From the NCBI GenBank assembly GCA_045616505.1, contig JAZLGV010000010.1:1-35930 (forward strand): 35,930 nt of DNA, written 5' to 3'. The first letter of the stretch is position 1; each line of letters begins with the position of its first letter. The notes beneath the pieces are model-generated. The model worked only from the letters and a program-made list of their open reading frames with translations, searched no databases and had not been told where the DNA came from. Shown here one piece after another: positions 7,806 through 17,802 of this stretch. Position numbers and translations under genes: made by a program. This stretch comes from JAKSUT01 sp045616505. Its GTDB lineage: Bacteria > Cyanobacteriota > Vampirovibrionia > Gastranaerophilales > Gastranaerophilaceae.

Positions 7806-10800
7806 ATGGTAGATTTTGAAGAAAATATACAAGAGAGTTTTAATTACATTGCAGAAGCTCTTGATTCAATGCGTGCACAAACAGCAGTAAACGCAGGTAA
7901 TACTGATAGATTAATGACAGAAATCAGCAATAGTCTTGATAAAATTAACAATGACGAAACAGCTGATTTGATGAAAGAATTTTTAGTTGAGTTAAAAAGA
8001 GGAATTGACGAACGTCAAAGATTTTTAGCTCAAAGATTTGAACAAATAGATAAATCTTTTCAAAATATTCAAGATACAACTGACAAACAACTTACAGGTA
8101 GTGAAATAAAAGAACTTTTTGAAATTATCGCAACGAATTTGAACGGTGTTTCAAGAGATTTTTCTATCCAAAGAGATTTGATTACAAATGTTGAAATAAA
8201 AGTTGAAACATTACAAAAAGATGAGTCTAAAAAAGATGAAATTATGCGTGGTTTATCTCAATTAAAAAATGAGATGGAACGTATAAATAATGGATTTGAA
8301 TCTACTGTTTTAAATTTAAATGCAAACTTTAAAGATTTTTCAGAATTGTTGAAAAATTTAGATTCAACAGAAAATTTTGCAAATTTGAAAAAAGATATTG
8401 AAAATATTTTCTTATCATCAGATGCTATTCTTTCTACAATGCAAGTAATTGACCACAAAAAAAGAGAACTTGAAGAAACAATAAATACTTTTGTTACAAA
8501 AGAAGATTTTAAATTAGAAAGAGAACAAGTAGCTCAATTAATTTCTCAAAATATGAAAATGGCAGATTTTGTAGAAAAATTGCCAAACCAAAATAATTTC
8601 AAAACCCTTACAGAAAAATTAGATTCAAGTATCAGTGTAATAAACGCATTGAAAAATATGCTTTCTGAAACAGGAAAACAAAACCAAGAAATGCTTATTG
8701 CACAACTTGATAATTTGGAAACAAAAATCTTAAATATTTCTTCAGAAGAAGAATTTATTGGTTTCAGAAAAGAACTTTCTGCTTTTGCAAAAGAAGTTAT
8801 GGAAAGTACAAATTTAATTCGTTCTGATTTGGCAGATACAAATCAAGGTTTAAAAAGTTTGTATGAATTTTTAAACACAATGGATATTAAAAATTCATTC
8901 TTAAACTTTACAGAAATCACAAAAACCACAGAAAAAGAATTAAAAGAAAATATCGTAACTTGCACAAATGTTTTAACAAGCGAAATGGCAAAAAAACAAG
9001 ACGCAACAAAAGCTGATATTCAAAAAGGTGTAGATAAAGTTAGAGATTCGTTGAATGAAGTAAAACAATATTTAGATGAAAAATCTGATGAAAATCTGTC
9101 TTTAGTTGTTGAAAGTCTTGATAAAACAACAGAAGATATTTCTCTTGCAGTAAAAGATATAAATACAAATACAGACGAAAAGGTTCTTTCTTTGTCTGAT
9201 AGTATAAAATCTATTCCTTCAAGTCTTTCAGCAGTAAGAGATGATTTGCAAAAAAGCTCAGTAAATAACAGAACTATTTTAGAAACTAAATTAAATAAAA
9301 TTCCTGAAAAAGTAGAATTATCAAAAACAGAAATCACAGAAAATATAGATACAAATACTCAATTGTTAAACGAAAGATTTGATGAAACAATTGAAAAATT
9401 AGAAAATACAAAAGAAGATTTACAAGCTTCTGCTCAAAGTAATTTAATAAAAATCCAAGAAAAAATTTCTTCTGCTGCAGAAGAAATTATCGCTTCAAAA
9501 AATGCAATCCAATTAGCATCAAGCGAAAATGTTACTGTTTTGGATAACAGAATGGGAAATTTGAAAGAAGAACTTTCAACTGCCGGTAATTTTATCATTC
9601 AAAATTCTCAAAAAAATCTTGAAAATATTTTAAATGATATAAGTAAAGTTCTATCTGAAATTACAGCAGTAAGACAAACTGTAGGCGATGCTTCTGTAAA
9701 AAATACTCAAACAGTAATAAGCAACTTTACAGAAATTGGTGACAGAGTTGAAGAAATTAAAAATGAATTAAACCAAAATTCAAAAGATAATTTAGAAAAC
9801 ATGCTTTCTATTATCGAAAATTTCTCTCAAGAAGTTATCAAATCAAAAGAAGCATTAGTAAGAGATTATGGCTCAAGTTCTCTTGAAATTAAAGAAATAA
9901 TGGGCGGTTTGTCTTTGAAATTAAATTCTTTGCAAGATGTTTTGACTCGTGGTTATGAAGTGAATTTTGCAGAAATAAAGAATTTAGTTGAAGAATTAAC
10001 AGTAATTGCACAAACTACACGTTCAACTTTTGAAAAAAATACAACATTTGGTTTTTCTGGTTTGAGTGCAAGTATTGAAGATATTTCTAACAAAATTTCT
10101 GTTGTTCAAGATGCTGCGGATGTTAAAAGAGATGCAACATTTGAAAAAATAACTGCATTGTTTGATAGAATTTCTCAAGAATTAACAGCTTCAAAAGGTT
10201 ATTTATCAGATACATTAAAAGTAAATTACGAAGCGATTTGTGCGAATTTCCAAGAAATAGGAAAAAGAATTGACTCTTCAAGGGACAATATAAAATCAAG
10301 CATTAAAATTGATACGGATGAAATTAAAGAATCAATTAATTCTTTACCAGAAATAATTAAACAAAATCAAATTGAATTAGAAGAAGAAAAAAGAGTTTTA
10401 ATTGACGAAAACTCAAAAAATATTCAAGATATTATTGAAAAAATACAAACATTATCTACAAATATTTTGACAAAAGATAATCCTTTTAAAGAAGATGTTT
10501 TCTATAATTTCGCAGAAATGAGAACACAAATTGGTACAATAAAAGGAGATTTTAATAAAGCAACTTTTGACCTTGATAATAGTGTTACAAACCAAATAAA
10601 TACTTGTTTATCAAGTTTAGAAAATTTATTTAGCGGATATACAGAAAAATACACTTCTGCTTATGACGAATTAAAGGCACGTGTAGAAGATTATTATGTA
10701 GATGTTGATAGAATTGCTAATGAAACAGAAGAAAAATTAAAAACTTCATTAGCAGAAACTTATGAAATCAAAGCAGAAATCGTAAATCTTCAAGAAAGAA

Positions 10801-13800
10801 TAAAAGAAGTAAAAGATGATCCAAAAAATTATGAAATAGCAGCAGAACTTCACAAAAGATTTGATAGAGTTTTGGCTGACATTACAAAATTAGAAGAAAA
10901 TGTTTCAGAACAAACAGGAGCATCTGTTCAAAGTGTTCTTATGTCTTTGGATACAAAATTTGAAGGCATTATTTCAGAAATTCAAGAAAATAAAAATGCT
11001 GCATCTGTTCAATCAAAAGATATTTTAATTGATATTTCAGAAAAAGCTGAATCTTTGAAAAATCAATTAAATCTTACAAGTACAGATATAATAAATTCTT
11101 TCTCAACAAGAACTTCTGAACTTGCATCTATTGTAATTTCTTTCAATGAAAATATTGATAAAATTGCAAATATTAATTTTTCAGAAGAATTTTATGATGT
11201 AAGAAAAAAATTAGAAAAAGCTATTGAAATATTACCTACAACAGTTTCTACAGAAATTGAAAAAGGAAACGAAGCTCAAATAGAAAAACTTGCTACGGAT
11301 TTTGTAAGTTTACAAGAAAAATTAGATTTAATTATTTCAAAAGTTTCTTCTGATAATACAAAAGAAATAAATGAATTAAAAGAAATTTTGACAGAAAGAG
11401 TAGATAATATTTCTTCAATAAACAACATTTTAGGTGCTGTTTTGCAACAGCTAAATGACATTGGGGAAACTTATACAACAGTAAAAGAAACTGTTACATC
11501 AATGAAGTCAGATATTATAAATAAGGTTTCATTAACAGAAGACAGTATTCTTCAATCTGCTGACGCTTTAAAAGAAGAATTGACTCAAAAAGCAACAGAA
11601 TTACAAAATAAATCTACAACTGTTATTTTGGAAAAAGCTGAAGAATTGGCAGAAGATGTAAAAGCAGTTGCTTCTCAAGCTGTTTATCAATATAAAACAG
11701 AAACAAAAGAAGATATTGCGGATTTAAAAGATATAGTTTTATCAAATACAAATGATTACCAATCTTCTATTGATAGTGCAACAAACGCAGTAAAAGAAAC
11801 AGTAATTCGTGCTAAAGATACTGTTTATACAAAAGTTCAAGAAAATAAAGATTATTTAGAACTTACAACACAAGAAGCAAAACAAGAAATTTTAGACAAA
11901 ATTGATGTTGTAAAAGATTCTTTAACAAGAAATCAAGACGATACAAGATATACTGTAATTGATGAAATTAACAAAGCTTCAGATGAAACAAAAGCAACTA
12001 TTGCTGAAAAAATTGAAGAACTACAAGAAGATACTAAAAAAGCATTAGTAAATAAACTTGTTGAATTTCAAGAAGAAGCAAGAGATAGTCTAGTAACAAG
12101 CGTAACTGACTTAAATGAAAGAAATAACGCAACAACTTTATATACAATAAAAGAAAACATCGCAAGTGTAAATGAACAATTAAAAACAGCATTACAAGAT
12201 GATGCTTCTGAAACAAAACAAGAAATTTTATATAAAATATCAATTCTTTTGGAAGGTTTAGAAAAAATAAAAGAAGAAACAAATTCTTCAATGTTAAATA
12301 TTCAAGAAAACCAAGAACAAAGAGGCGAAATTTTATCTGCAATATCTCAAAAACAAGGTGTAAATGCAGAAATTTTAGAAAAAATTATTGAAGGTCAAAA
12401 TACAAATAAAATCACTATTATTGATGAATTAAAACAAATTCAGGAAGAATTGAAAACTTCTCTTCTTTCAGAAGTTGGTGAAGTTCAAGCAAAAAATAGT
12501 ACAATTATTTTAAACGAATTACAAAAAGTGTTGAAAACTTTAACAGAAGAACTTTCAACAGAAATTGTAGATTCTCAAAATGCTTCAATAAACAATGTGT
12601 TTGAAGAAATAAAACATCTTCAACAATCTTTAGCTTCTCAAGTTCTTTCAAATATGAAAGAAAGCCAAGAAGAAGCAGCAAATTCTTTGATGGAAGAATT
12701 ACAACAAATTAAACAAACTATTAGCGCTCAATCAATTTCTGATTTGACAGAACAACAAGAACAAAGTGCAAAAGAAATTTTGGCTCAAATAGAAGCTTTC
12801 CAAGAAAATACATCAACTCTTTTTGCAGATATTAATTCTCAACAAAAAGAAACTATGTCTGCATTTTTAGAAAAACTTGAAGATGTTCAAGCTGTTGATG
12901 AAGATGAAATAGAAGAAAAAGCAAAACAAAAACAAGCTTTGTTGTTAATACAAGAACAAATAGAAGATTTTAAAAGAGAAAACGATAATTATTTTGAAGA
13001 TTTAACTATAAAACAACAAGAAATTTTAAATACAATTATTAGTGAAATAAAAGAAAGTCAAAATAATTCTGATATAAGTTTTGTTGAAGATTTAGAAAAT
13101 AAACAAGATGAAAATACAAATATTATTTTGAAAGAATTAAATGAAATTCAAGAAAAAGCTCTTGAAAAAATTAATGAAATAAGAGAAAAACAAGAAACAA
13201 ATTTTGAAAATATTATTTCTCAACTTCAACAAAATCAAGAACTTTCAAATGAAGAATTTTTTGAAGAATTAAAAGATAAATATTCAGAAAGTGCAAATTC
13301 AATTATTTGCGAATTGAAACAACATCAAGAAAATACAAAACAAGAACTTTTTGACAATATTGATGAAAAAGAAGAAGAAACAAGAGTATTCTTAATAAAT
13401 GAATTAAAACAATTAAATTCACAACAAAAAGAAAGTTTAATTAGTTCTTTGTCTGTTGCACAAGATGAATTTAACCAAGAAATTATTAAAGCAATAAGAG
13501 AATTTGGTTTATCTACTGTAGATGAAATGTCTGCTAAACTTACAGAAGTAAATGAAGAAAATAAAGAAGTTATTAAAAACCAAGTAGAAAGTTTAGATAA
13601 TACAGAAGAAATTAAAACTTTAATAGATGAATATTCTGAAAAATTTGATGATTTAACAACAACAACAAAAGAAGAATTTAAAGCTTCAAATGAAGAAGTT
13701 AAAACAATAATTGATAGTTATTTGAAAAACTTAGAAGATTTAACTTCCGAGTCAAAAGAGGATATTAAAGCTTCAAGTGAAGAAGTTAAAACTTTGATAG

Positions 13801-16082
13801 ATAAATTTTCAGAAAATGTAGAAAGATTAGTTTCAACTTCAACAGAAGATTTTAAAGCAACAACAGAAGAAACATTTACAGAATTAAGAGAAGGTTTTAG
13901 TGAAAAACTTGAAGATAGTTTTGATAATTTAAAATCATTCTTAGATGTTTTAAGCGAAAAGAATAATACAGATCAAGCATTTGAAAATTTACGTTTAGAT
14001 ATTTATGACAAAATTTCAGAAATGACATCAGATATTGATTGTTCAATAAATTCTTTCAGCGTAAAAGAAGAATTGATGGATTTTTCAAATGAAGTTCAAA
14101 ATTCTTTGGGTAATTTGTTTGATGAATTTAGAGATAATGTTTCAGATATGATTGATGAAAAAAATCCAACAGAAGAAATTTCATCAACATTAGAACATTT
14201 CCAAAATTTAATTTTAGAAAAAACAACTCAAAAATTAGATGAAGTTCAAGAAAAAATCTTAAATCAAAATGAAACATTAAATTTAGTATTTGACGAAGTA
14301 AAAAGTACAATAGCTGATTTAAAAGATAGTTATATTGAAACAAGCGTAAATTCAACTGCAGAAATGTCTTCTTTGTTGTTGGATATGCAAGAAAAAATTG
14401 ATATTGTAAAAGAAAGTTTAGAAATTCTTACAAATAGTCAAAAACTAGACAATATTGAAGAAAAAATCAATGGTTCAAAAGAAGAATTATTGCAAGAGTT
14501 TAATGTAATTATCCAAAGAATGACAGAATTAGTTGATTTTTCTTTGATAACTGATAATCAAAAAACAATTAGAACAGATATAAAAAATCTATCTGATAAA
14601 TTTGAAAAACTTTCTTCAGGAAATAAAGAAGATTTAACAAATAATATTGCTGAATTAGATAAAAAATTAGAATTAATTTCAAAAGATAATTCTGAAATTG
14701 AAGAAATTAAAGCTTTGAAACAAATTGTTGATATGATTAGAAAAGACCAAGCATTAAGTTCTACTCAAAACGACACACTAGAAGCTTGTAAAAAAATTCT
14801 TGAAACACAAAAAGGTGTAATAGAAAGAATAGGCGATATTGATAAAAATACATCTTCAAAAGAAGATATAAATTCTTTGTCAAAAGAAATAACTGCTCTT
14901 TTGTCAAAAGAAATATCAAATTCTAATGATTTAGCATCTAAATCTATAAATGAAGCAGGCGAAACTGTAAATACAAATGTTCAAGAAGCAAAAGATGAAA
15001 TTTTAGAAAATTTAATTAATATCTTTACTCAAATTTCATTTGTGGCAGAGTCAGAAGATATCAAAGATTTTGTATCTGACAAAATAGATGAAATAAAAGA
15101 AGAAATTAAAAGAAAAATTCCAAGACGTTCTACTTCTGAAAATGTTAATGAGAATGTAAATTTGGATTTAGACGAAGTATTATTAAATCTTGATGATTTG
15201 AACAACAAAACAAATAATGTAGATAATTCATGCTTTGATATAAAAAATGAACTTAGAATAATCAAAGAAAACTTATCTCGTGGATTCCAAAGAATACAAC
15301 AACTTCCACAAAGTGAATATGTTGAAACATCTCAAGATTATGATTATTCTTTACAAGATTTGGAAACAGATATTGCAAAAGTTCGTATGATATTGAAAGA
15401 TTTAGTTGAACAAAAATCTTCTCAAGGTATGGGTTCTAATTTTGATATTGATGTTATCAAAAATGAATTAACAAGTTTGAGTTCAAGAACAAATAAAATC
15501 TTGTTAAATTCGGATGACTCATATATGTCATTGAAAAATAATTTGAATGATTTGAAAAATGTCGTAGCTTTGTTCAATCAAAAAATCAAAGATGATAATT
15601 CAAAATCACAAATTGATTTGATGTCAAAGAAGATTGAAGAAATTTCAAGAATGGTAAAAACAAATGTTCAATCAGATAAAATCTTCAATCAAACATTTAT
15701 GTATTTAGCTGAATGGATTGATAGAGCTGATGAAAAAATGCTTAAATTAGAACAAAAAATTGCAGATGCAACTTATGTTAAACAAAACATGATTAAAAAA
15801 TCTGATTTAGAATCTATGTTTGATAAATTCTTGAAAAAAATGGATAAACAACAAGAAAAAATCAAATCTTTAGAAGATAAAATCAAAGAACTTTCAAAGA
15901 AAGAATCAGTAGTAAAACCAACTGCAACAAACATAAAAACAATAGTAAAAGAAGTTTTGAGCAAGGTTGATACTTCTGATATGAAAACAGATACAAAATT
16001 AGCTAAAAAAGTTGATGGAATTGATAAACAACTTGCAACAATAGGAAAAAGTATAGAAAAAATAACATCTTATGTTGACTAA
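7806..16082 (+). CDS. Giant coiled-coil protein (2758 residues), function unknown
   Basis: One uninterrupted frame of about 8.3 kb. The protein is almost wholly predicted helix, rich in Glu, Lys, Ser, Asn, Gln and Thr, very poor in Pro and Trp, with few cysteines. I see no signal peptide, membrane segment, catalytic motif or nucleotide-binding loop, so it looks like a cytoplasmic fibrous or scaffold protein. Much of the middle and C-terminal half consists of degenerate 29-30-residue helical repeats, most regular around 13605-13865. The C-terminus becomes basic and Lys-rich. I prefer the ATG at 7806 (GGGGAAAGAG upstream) to the in-frame ATG at 7743, which would add 21 residues. Its last 11 bases overlap glcD, so it probably heads an operon with glcD, cutA and an HExxH gene. 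The overall look recalls apolipoprotein- or SMC-like rods, but I cannot assign a family. Confidence 0.9.
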   Translation: MVDFEENIQESFNYIAEALDSMRAQTAVNAGNTDRLMTEISNSLDKINNDETADLMKEFLVELKRGIDERQRFLAQRFEQIDKSFQNIQDTTDKQLTGSEIKELFEIIATNLNGVSRDFSIQRDLITNVEIKVETLQKDESKKDEIMRGLSQLKNEMERINNGFESTVLNLNANFKDFSELLKNLDSTENFANLKKDIENIFLSSDAILSTMQVIDHKKRELEETINTFVTKEDFKLEREQVAQLISQNMKMADFVEKLPNQNNFKTLTEKLDSSISVINALKNMLSETGKQNQEMLIAQLDNLETKILNISSEEEFIGFRKELSAFAKEVMESTNLIRSDLADTNQGLKSLYEFLNTMDIKNSFLNFTEITKTTEKELKENIVTCTNVLTSEMAKKQDATKADIQKGVDKVRDSLNEVKQYLDEKSDENLSLVVESLDKTTEDISLAVKDINTNTDEKVLSLSDSIKSIPSSLSAVRDDLQKSSVNNRTILETKLNKIPEKVELSKTEITENIDTNTQLLNERFDETIEKLENTKEDLQASAQSNLIKIQEKISSAAEEIIASKNAIQLASSENVTVLDNRMGNLKEELSTAGNFIIQNSQKNLENILNDISKVLSEITAVRQTVGDASVKNTQTVISNFTEIGDRVEEIKNELNQNSKDNLENMLSIIENFSQEVIKSKEALVRDYGSSSLEIKEIMGGLSLKLNSLQDVLTRGYEVNFAEIKNLVEELTVIAQTTRSTFEKNTTFGFSGLSASIEDISNKISVVQDAADVKRDATFEKITALFDRISQELTASKGYLSDTLKVNYEAICANFQEIGKRIDSSRDNIKSSIKIDTDEIKESINSLPEIIKQNQIELEEEKRVLIDENSKNIQDIIEKIQTLSTNILTKDNPFKEDVFYNFAEMRTQIGTIKGDFNKATFDLDNSVTNQINTCLSSLENLFSGYTEKYTSAYDELKARVEDYYVDVDRIANETEEKLKTSLAETYEIKAEIVNLQERIKEVKDDPKNYEIAAELHKRFDRVLADITKLEENVSEQTGASVQSVLMSLDTKFEGIISEIQENKNAASVQSKDILIDISEKAESLKNQLNLTSTDIINSFSTRTSELASIVISFNENIDKIANINFSEEFYDVRKKLEKAIEILPTTVSTEIEKGNEAQIEKLATDFVSLQEKLDLIISKVSSDNTKEINELKEILTERVDNISSINNILGAVLQQLNDIGETYTTVKETVTSMKSDIINKVSLTEDSILQSADALKEELTQKATELQNKSTTVILEKAEELAEDVKAVASQAVYQYKTETKEDIADLKDIVLSNTNDYQSSIDSATNAVKETVIRAKDTVYTKVQENKDYLELTTQEAKQEILDKIDVVKDSLTRNQDDTRYTVIDEINKASDETKATIAEKIEELQEDTKKALVNKLVEFQEEARDSLVTSVTDLNERNNATTLYTIKENIASVNEQLKTALQDDASETKQEILYKISILLEGLEKIKEETNSSMLNIQENQEQRGEILSAISQKQGVNAEILEKIIEGQNTNKITIIDELKQIQEELKTSLLSEVGEVQAKNSTIILNELQKVLKTLTEELSTEIVDSQNASINNVFEEIKHLQQSLASQVLSNMKESQEEAANSLMEELQQIKQTISAQSISDLTEQQEQSAKEILAQIEAFQENTSTLFADINSQQKETMSAFLEKLEDVQAVDEDEIEEKAKQKQALLLIQEQIEDFKRENDNYFEDLTIKQQEILNTIISEIKESQNNSDISFVEDLENKQDENTNIILKELNEIQEKALEKINEIREKQETNFENIISQLQQNQELSNEEFFEELKDKYSESANSIICELKQHQENTKQELFDNIDEKEEETRVFLINELKQLNSQQKESLISSLSVAQDEFNQEIIKAIREFGLSTVDEMSAKLTEVNEENKEVIKNQVESLDNTEEIKTLIDEYSEKFDDLTTTTKEEFKASNEEVKTIIDSYLKNLEDLTSESKEDIKASSEEVKTLIDKFSENVERLVSTSTEDFKATTEETFTELREGFSEKLEDSFDNLKSFLDVLSEKNNTDQAFENLRLDIYDKISEMTSDIDCSINSFSVKEELMDFSNEVQNSLGNLFDEFRDNVSDMIDEKNPTEEISSTLEHFQNLILEKTTQKLDEVQEKILNQNETLNLVFDEVKSTIADLKDSYIETSVNSTAEMSSLLLDMQEKIDIVKESLEILTNSQKLDNIEEKINGSKEELLQEFNVIIQRMTELVDFSLITDNQKTIRTDIKNLSDKFEKLSSGNKEDLTNNIAELDKKLELISKDNSEIEEIKALKQIVDMIRKDQALSSTQNDTLEACKKILETQKGVIERIGDIDKNTSSKEDINSLSKEITALLSKEISNSNDLASKSINEAGETVNTNVQEAKDEILENLINIFTQISFVAESEDIKDFVSDKIDEIKEEIKRKIPRRSTSENVNENVNLDLDEVLLNLDDLNNKTNNVDNSCFDIKNELRIIKENLSRGFQRIQQLPQSEYVETSQDYDYSLQDLETDIAKVRMILKDLVEQKSSQGMGSNFDIDVIKNELTSLSSRTNKILLNSDDSYMSLKNNLNDLKNVVALFNQKIKDDNSKSQIDLMSKKIEEISRMVKTNVQSDKIFNQTFMYLAEWIDRADEKMLKLEQKIADATYVKQNMIKKSDLESMFDKFLKKMDKQQEKIKSLEDKIKELSKKESVVKPTATNIKTIVKEVLSKVDTSDMKTDTKLAKKVDGIDKQLATIGKSIEKITSYVD
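13605..13865 (+). repeat. Three tandem 87-bp (29-residue) repeats inside the giant gene
   Basis: Three adjacent 87-base units start at 13605, 13692 and 13779. Each encodes a 29-residue segment of the form EE(I/V)KT(L/I)ID...(E/D)(D/R)L...E(D/E)(F/I)KA(S/T). A fourth, decayed unit follows. They are the clearest copies of a weaker 29-30-residue periodicity that runs through much of the protein, for example at about 12420-12900. Confidence 0.85.
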
Positions 16083-17457
16083 TGACATTATAAATGAATT
16101 AAAAAAAATAGTAACTTCAGAAAATGTTTTAACAAGTAAAGAAGAGCTATATGTTTATGCACAAGATGCAACAAATATAAAAGAATTAAATACTTTTCCA
16201 GATGTAGTTGTTTTTGTAGAAACAACTGAACAAGTTCAAAAAATAGCAAAACTTGCATATAAAAATAATATTCCATTAATTTCAAGAGGTGCTGGAACAA
16301 ATCTTATTGGAGGTTGTGTTGCTGTTGATGGCGGCATAATTTTGAATTTTTCTAAAATGAATAAAATTTTAGAAATTAATGATGAAAATTTGACCATAAG
16401 AGTTCAATCGGGTGTGGTTGTAAACGACATAAATATTGAAGCAGAAAAATATGGTTTATTTTATCCTCCTGACCCTTCAAATTTAAAAGTTTCTACAATA
16501 GGCGGAAGTATTGCATTAAATTCTGGTGGAGCAAAAACTTTTAAATATGGAAGTACAAGAAATTATGTCATTGAATTAAAAGTTGTATTGGCTGATGGAA
16601 GATTGATTACTGTTGGTTCAAAAACGGCAAAAAATTCTACTGGATATAATTTGTTGCAACTTTTTGTCGGTTCAGAAGGAACTTTAGGAATTATTGTTGA
16701 GGCTTTGCTAAAACTTGTTCCAAAACCAGAGGGTTCAAATGTTATGTTGGTTTATTTTGATACTGTAGAGGAGTCAATAAACACAGTAACTTCAGTATTA
16801 AAAAACAAGCTTTGTCCAGCAACGCTTGATTTTATGGATAACAGAACATTAAAAACAATAGAAGATTTTTGTCCATCAGGACTTTTAACTCAATATGCAG
16901 CAGCATTATTGATAGAAGTTGATGGTTTTGAATGTTCTCTTGCTTATCAACAAGAAAAAATTGCAAAAATTTGTAGAGGACAAAATGCAAAAGAAATAAT
17001 AATCGCAAAGACAAAAGAGGACTCAGAAAAAATTTGGACAGCAAGAAGATCAGCTTTTGGAGCGTGTGCAAAATTAAAACCAAATGTTGAATCTGGTGAT
17101 ATTGTTGTTCCAAGAGAAAAAATACCTCAACTTATAGAAGAAATTAAAAAAATTTGCGAAAGTAAAAATCTTTTATATGCGATAGTTGGGCATATCGGAG
17201 ATGGTAATATTCATCCACATATTTTGTTGGATTATAATAATAAGGAAGAATGTGAATATTATAAAATGGCAAAAGACGAAATTCACAAAAAAGCAATTGA
17301 GCTAGGTGGAATTTTGTCGGGAGAACATGGAATAGGTTTGGAAAAATCTGGCTATATGCAATTTGCTATTGATGATGTAACATTAGAATATATGAAAAAA
17401 GTAAAAAAACTTTTTGACGAAAAAAATATATTAAATCCCAAAAAGATTTTTAAGTAA
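16072..17457 (+). CDS. glcD: FAD-linked oxidase, glycolate/D-lactate oxidase GlcD type
   Basis: Flavoprotein oxidising a 2-hydroxy acid such as glycolate or D-lactate. The FAD-binding PCMH fold is shown by IPLISRGAGTNLIGG near residues 65-79 and by TIGGSIALNSGG. The C-terminal oxidase domain has GHIGDGNIHPHILLDY and LSGEHGIGLEKSGYM, both family hallmarks. The length of 461 residues is typical of GlcD. GlcE and GlcF are absent from the window, so it may act as a single-subunit enzyme; the exact substrate cannot be read from sequence. The ATG lies inside the giant gene (11-base overlap), implying translational coupling. CutA follows 15 bases downstream. Confidence 0.87.
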   Translation: MLTNDIINELKKIVTSENVLTSKEELYVYAQDATNIKELNTFPDVVVFVETTEQVQKIAKLAYKNNIPLISRGAGTNLIGGCVAVDGGIILNFSKMNKILEINDENLTIRVQSGVVVNDINIEAEKYGLFYPPDPSNLKVSTIGGSIALNSGGAKTFKYGSTRNYVIELKVVLADGRLITVGSKTAKNSTGYNLLQLFVGSEGTLGIIVEALLKLVPKPEGSNVMLVYFDTVEESINTVTSVLKNKLCPATLDFMDNRTLKTIEDFCPSGLLTQYAAALLIEVDGFECSLAYQQEKIAKICRGQNAKEIIIAKTKEDSEKIWTARRSAFGACAKLKPNVESGDIVVPREKIPQLIEEIKKICESKNLLYAIVGHIGDGNIHPHILLDYNNKEECEYYKMAKDEIHKKAIELGGILSGEHGIGLEKSGYMQFAIDDVTLEYMKKVKKLFDEKNILNPKKIFK

Positions 17458-17472
17458 TAAAAAGAGGTAATT

Positions 17473-17793
17473 ATGGATTTTATTGTAATGTATTGTACTG
17501 TTCCTAATAAAAAAGAAGGAAAAGAAATAGCAAAAGCATTAATAGAAAATAATTTCGCAGCTTGTGTAAATATAATTGATAAAATGGAATCAGTTTTTTC
17601 ATGGGATGGAAAAATGATGGAAGAACGTGAAGCAATGTTGATTATTAAAACAAGAAAAGAATTATTTCCAAAAGTAAGTCATGTTATTCAAAAATTACAT
17701 TCTTATAATGTTCCAGAAGTAATTTCATTACCAATAATAGGTGCTGATGAAACTTATTTAAAATGGATTGCTCATGAAACAAGATTGGGTTAA
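17473..17793 (+). CDS. cutA: CutA1-family protein (divalent cation tolerance)
   Basis: A 106-residue trimeric ferredoxin-like protein of the PII-like superfamily. The opening YCTVPNKKEGKEIAKALIENNFAACVN and the later EREAMLIIKTR and HSYNVPEVISLPI are diagnostic of CutA1. It was named for copper tolerance in E. coli, but its biochemical role is still unclear. AAAGAGG before the ATG is the ribosome-binding site. It lies between glcD (15-base gap) and the HExxH gene (9-base gap) on the same strand, so the genes are probably cotranscribed. Confidence 0.93.
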   Translation: MDFIVMYCTVPNKKEGKEIAKALIENNFAACVNIIDKMESVFSWDGKMMEEREAMLIIKTRKELFPKVSHVIQKLHSYNVPEVISLPIIGADETYLKWIAHETRLG

Positions 17794-17802
17794 GAATAAG
17801 GC

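Noticed and set aside
8200..16000. Repetitive AT-rich sequence that might be a CRISPR array or satellite
   Set aside because: The repeats are in-frame protein repeats of 87-90 bases without constant direct repeats and unique spacers.
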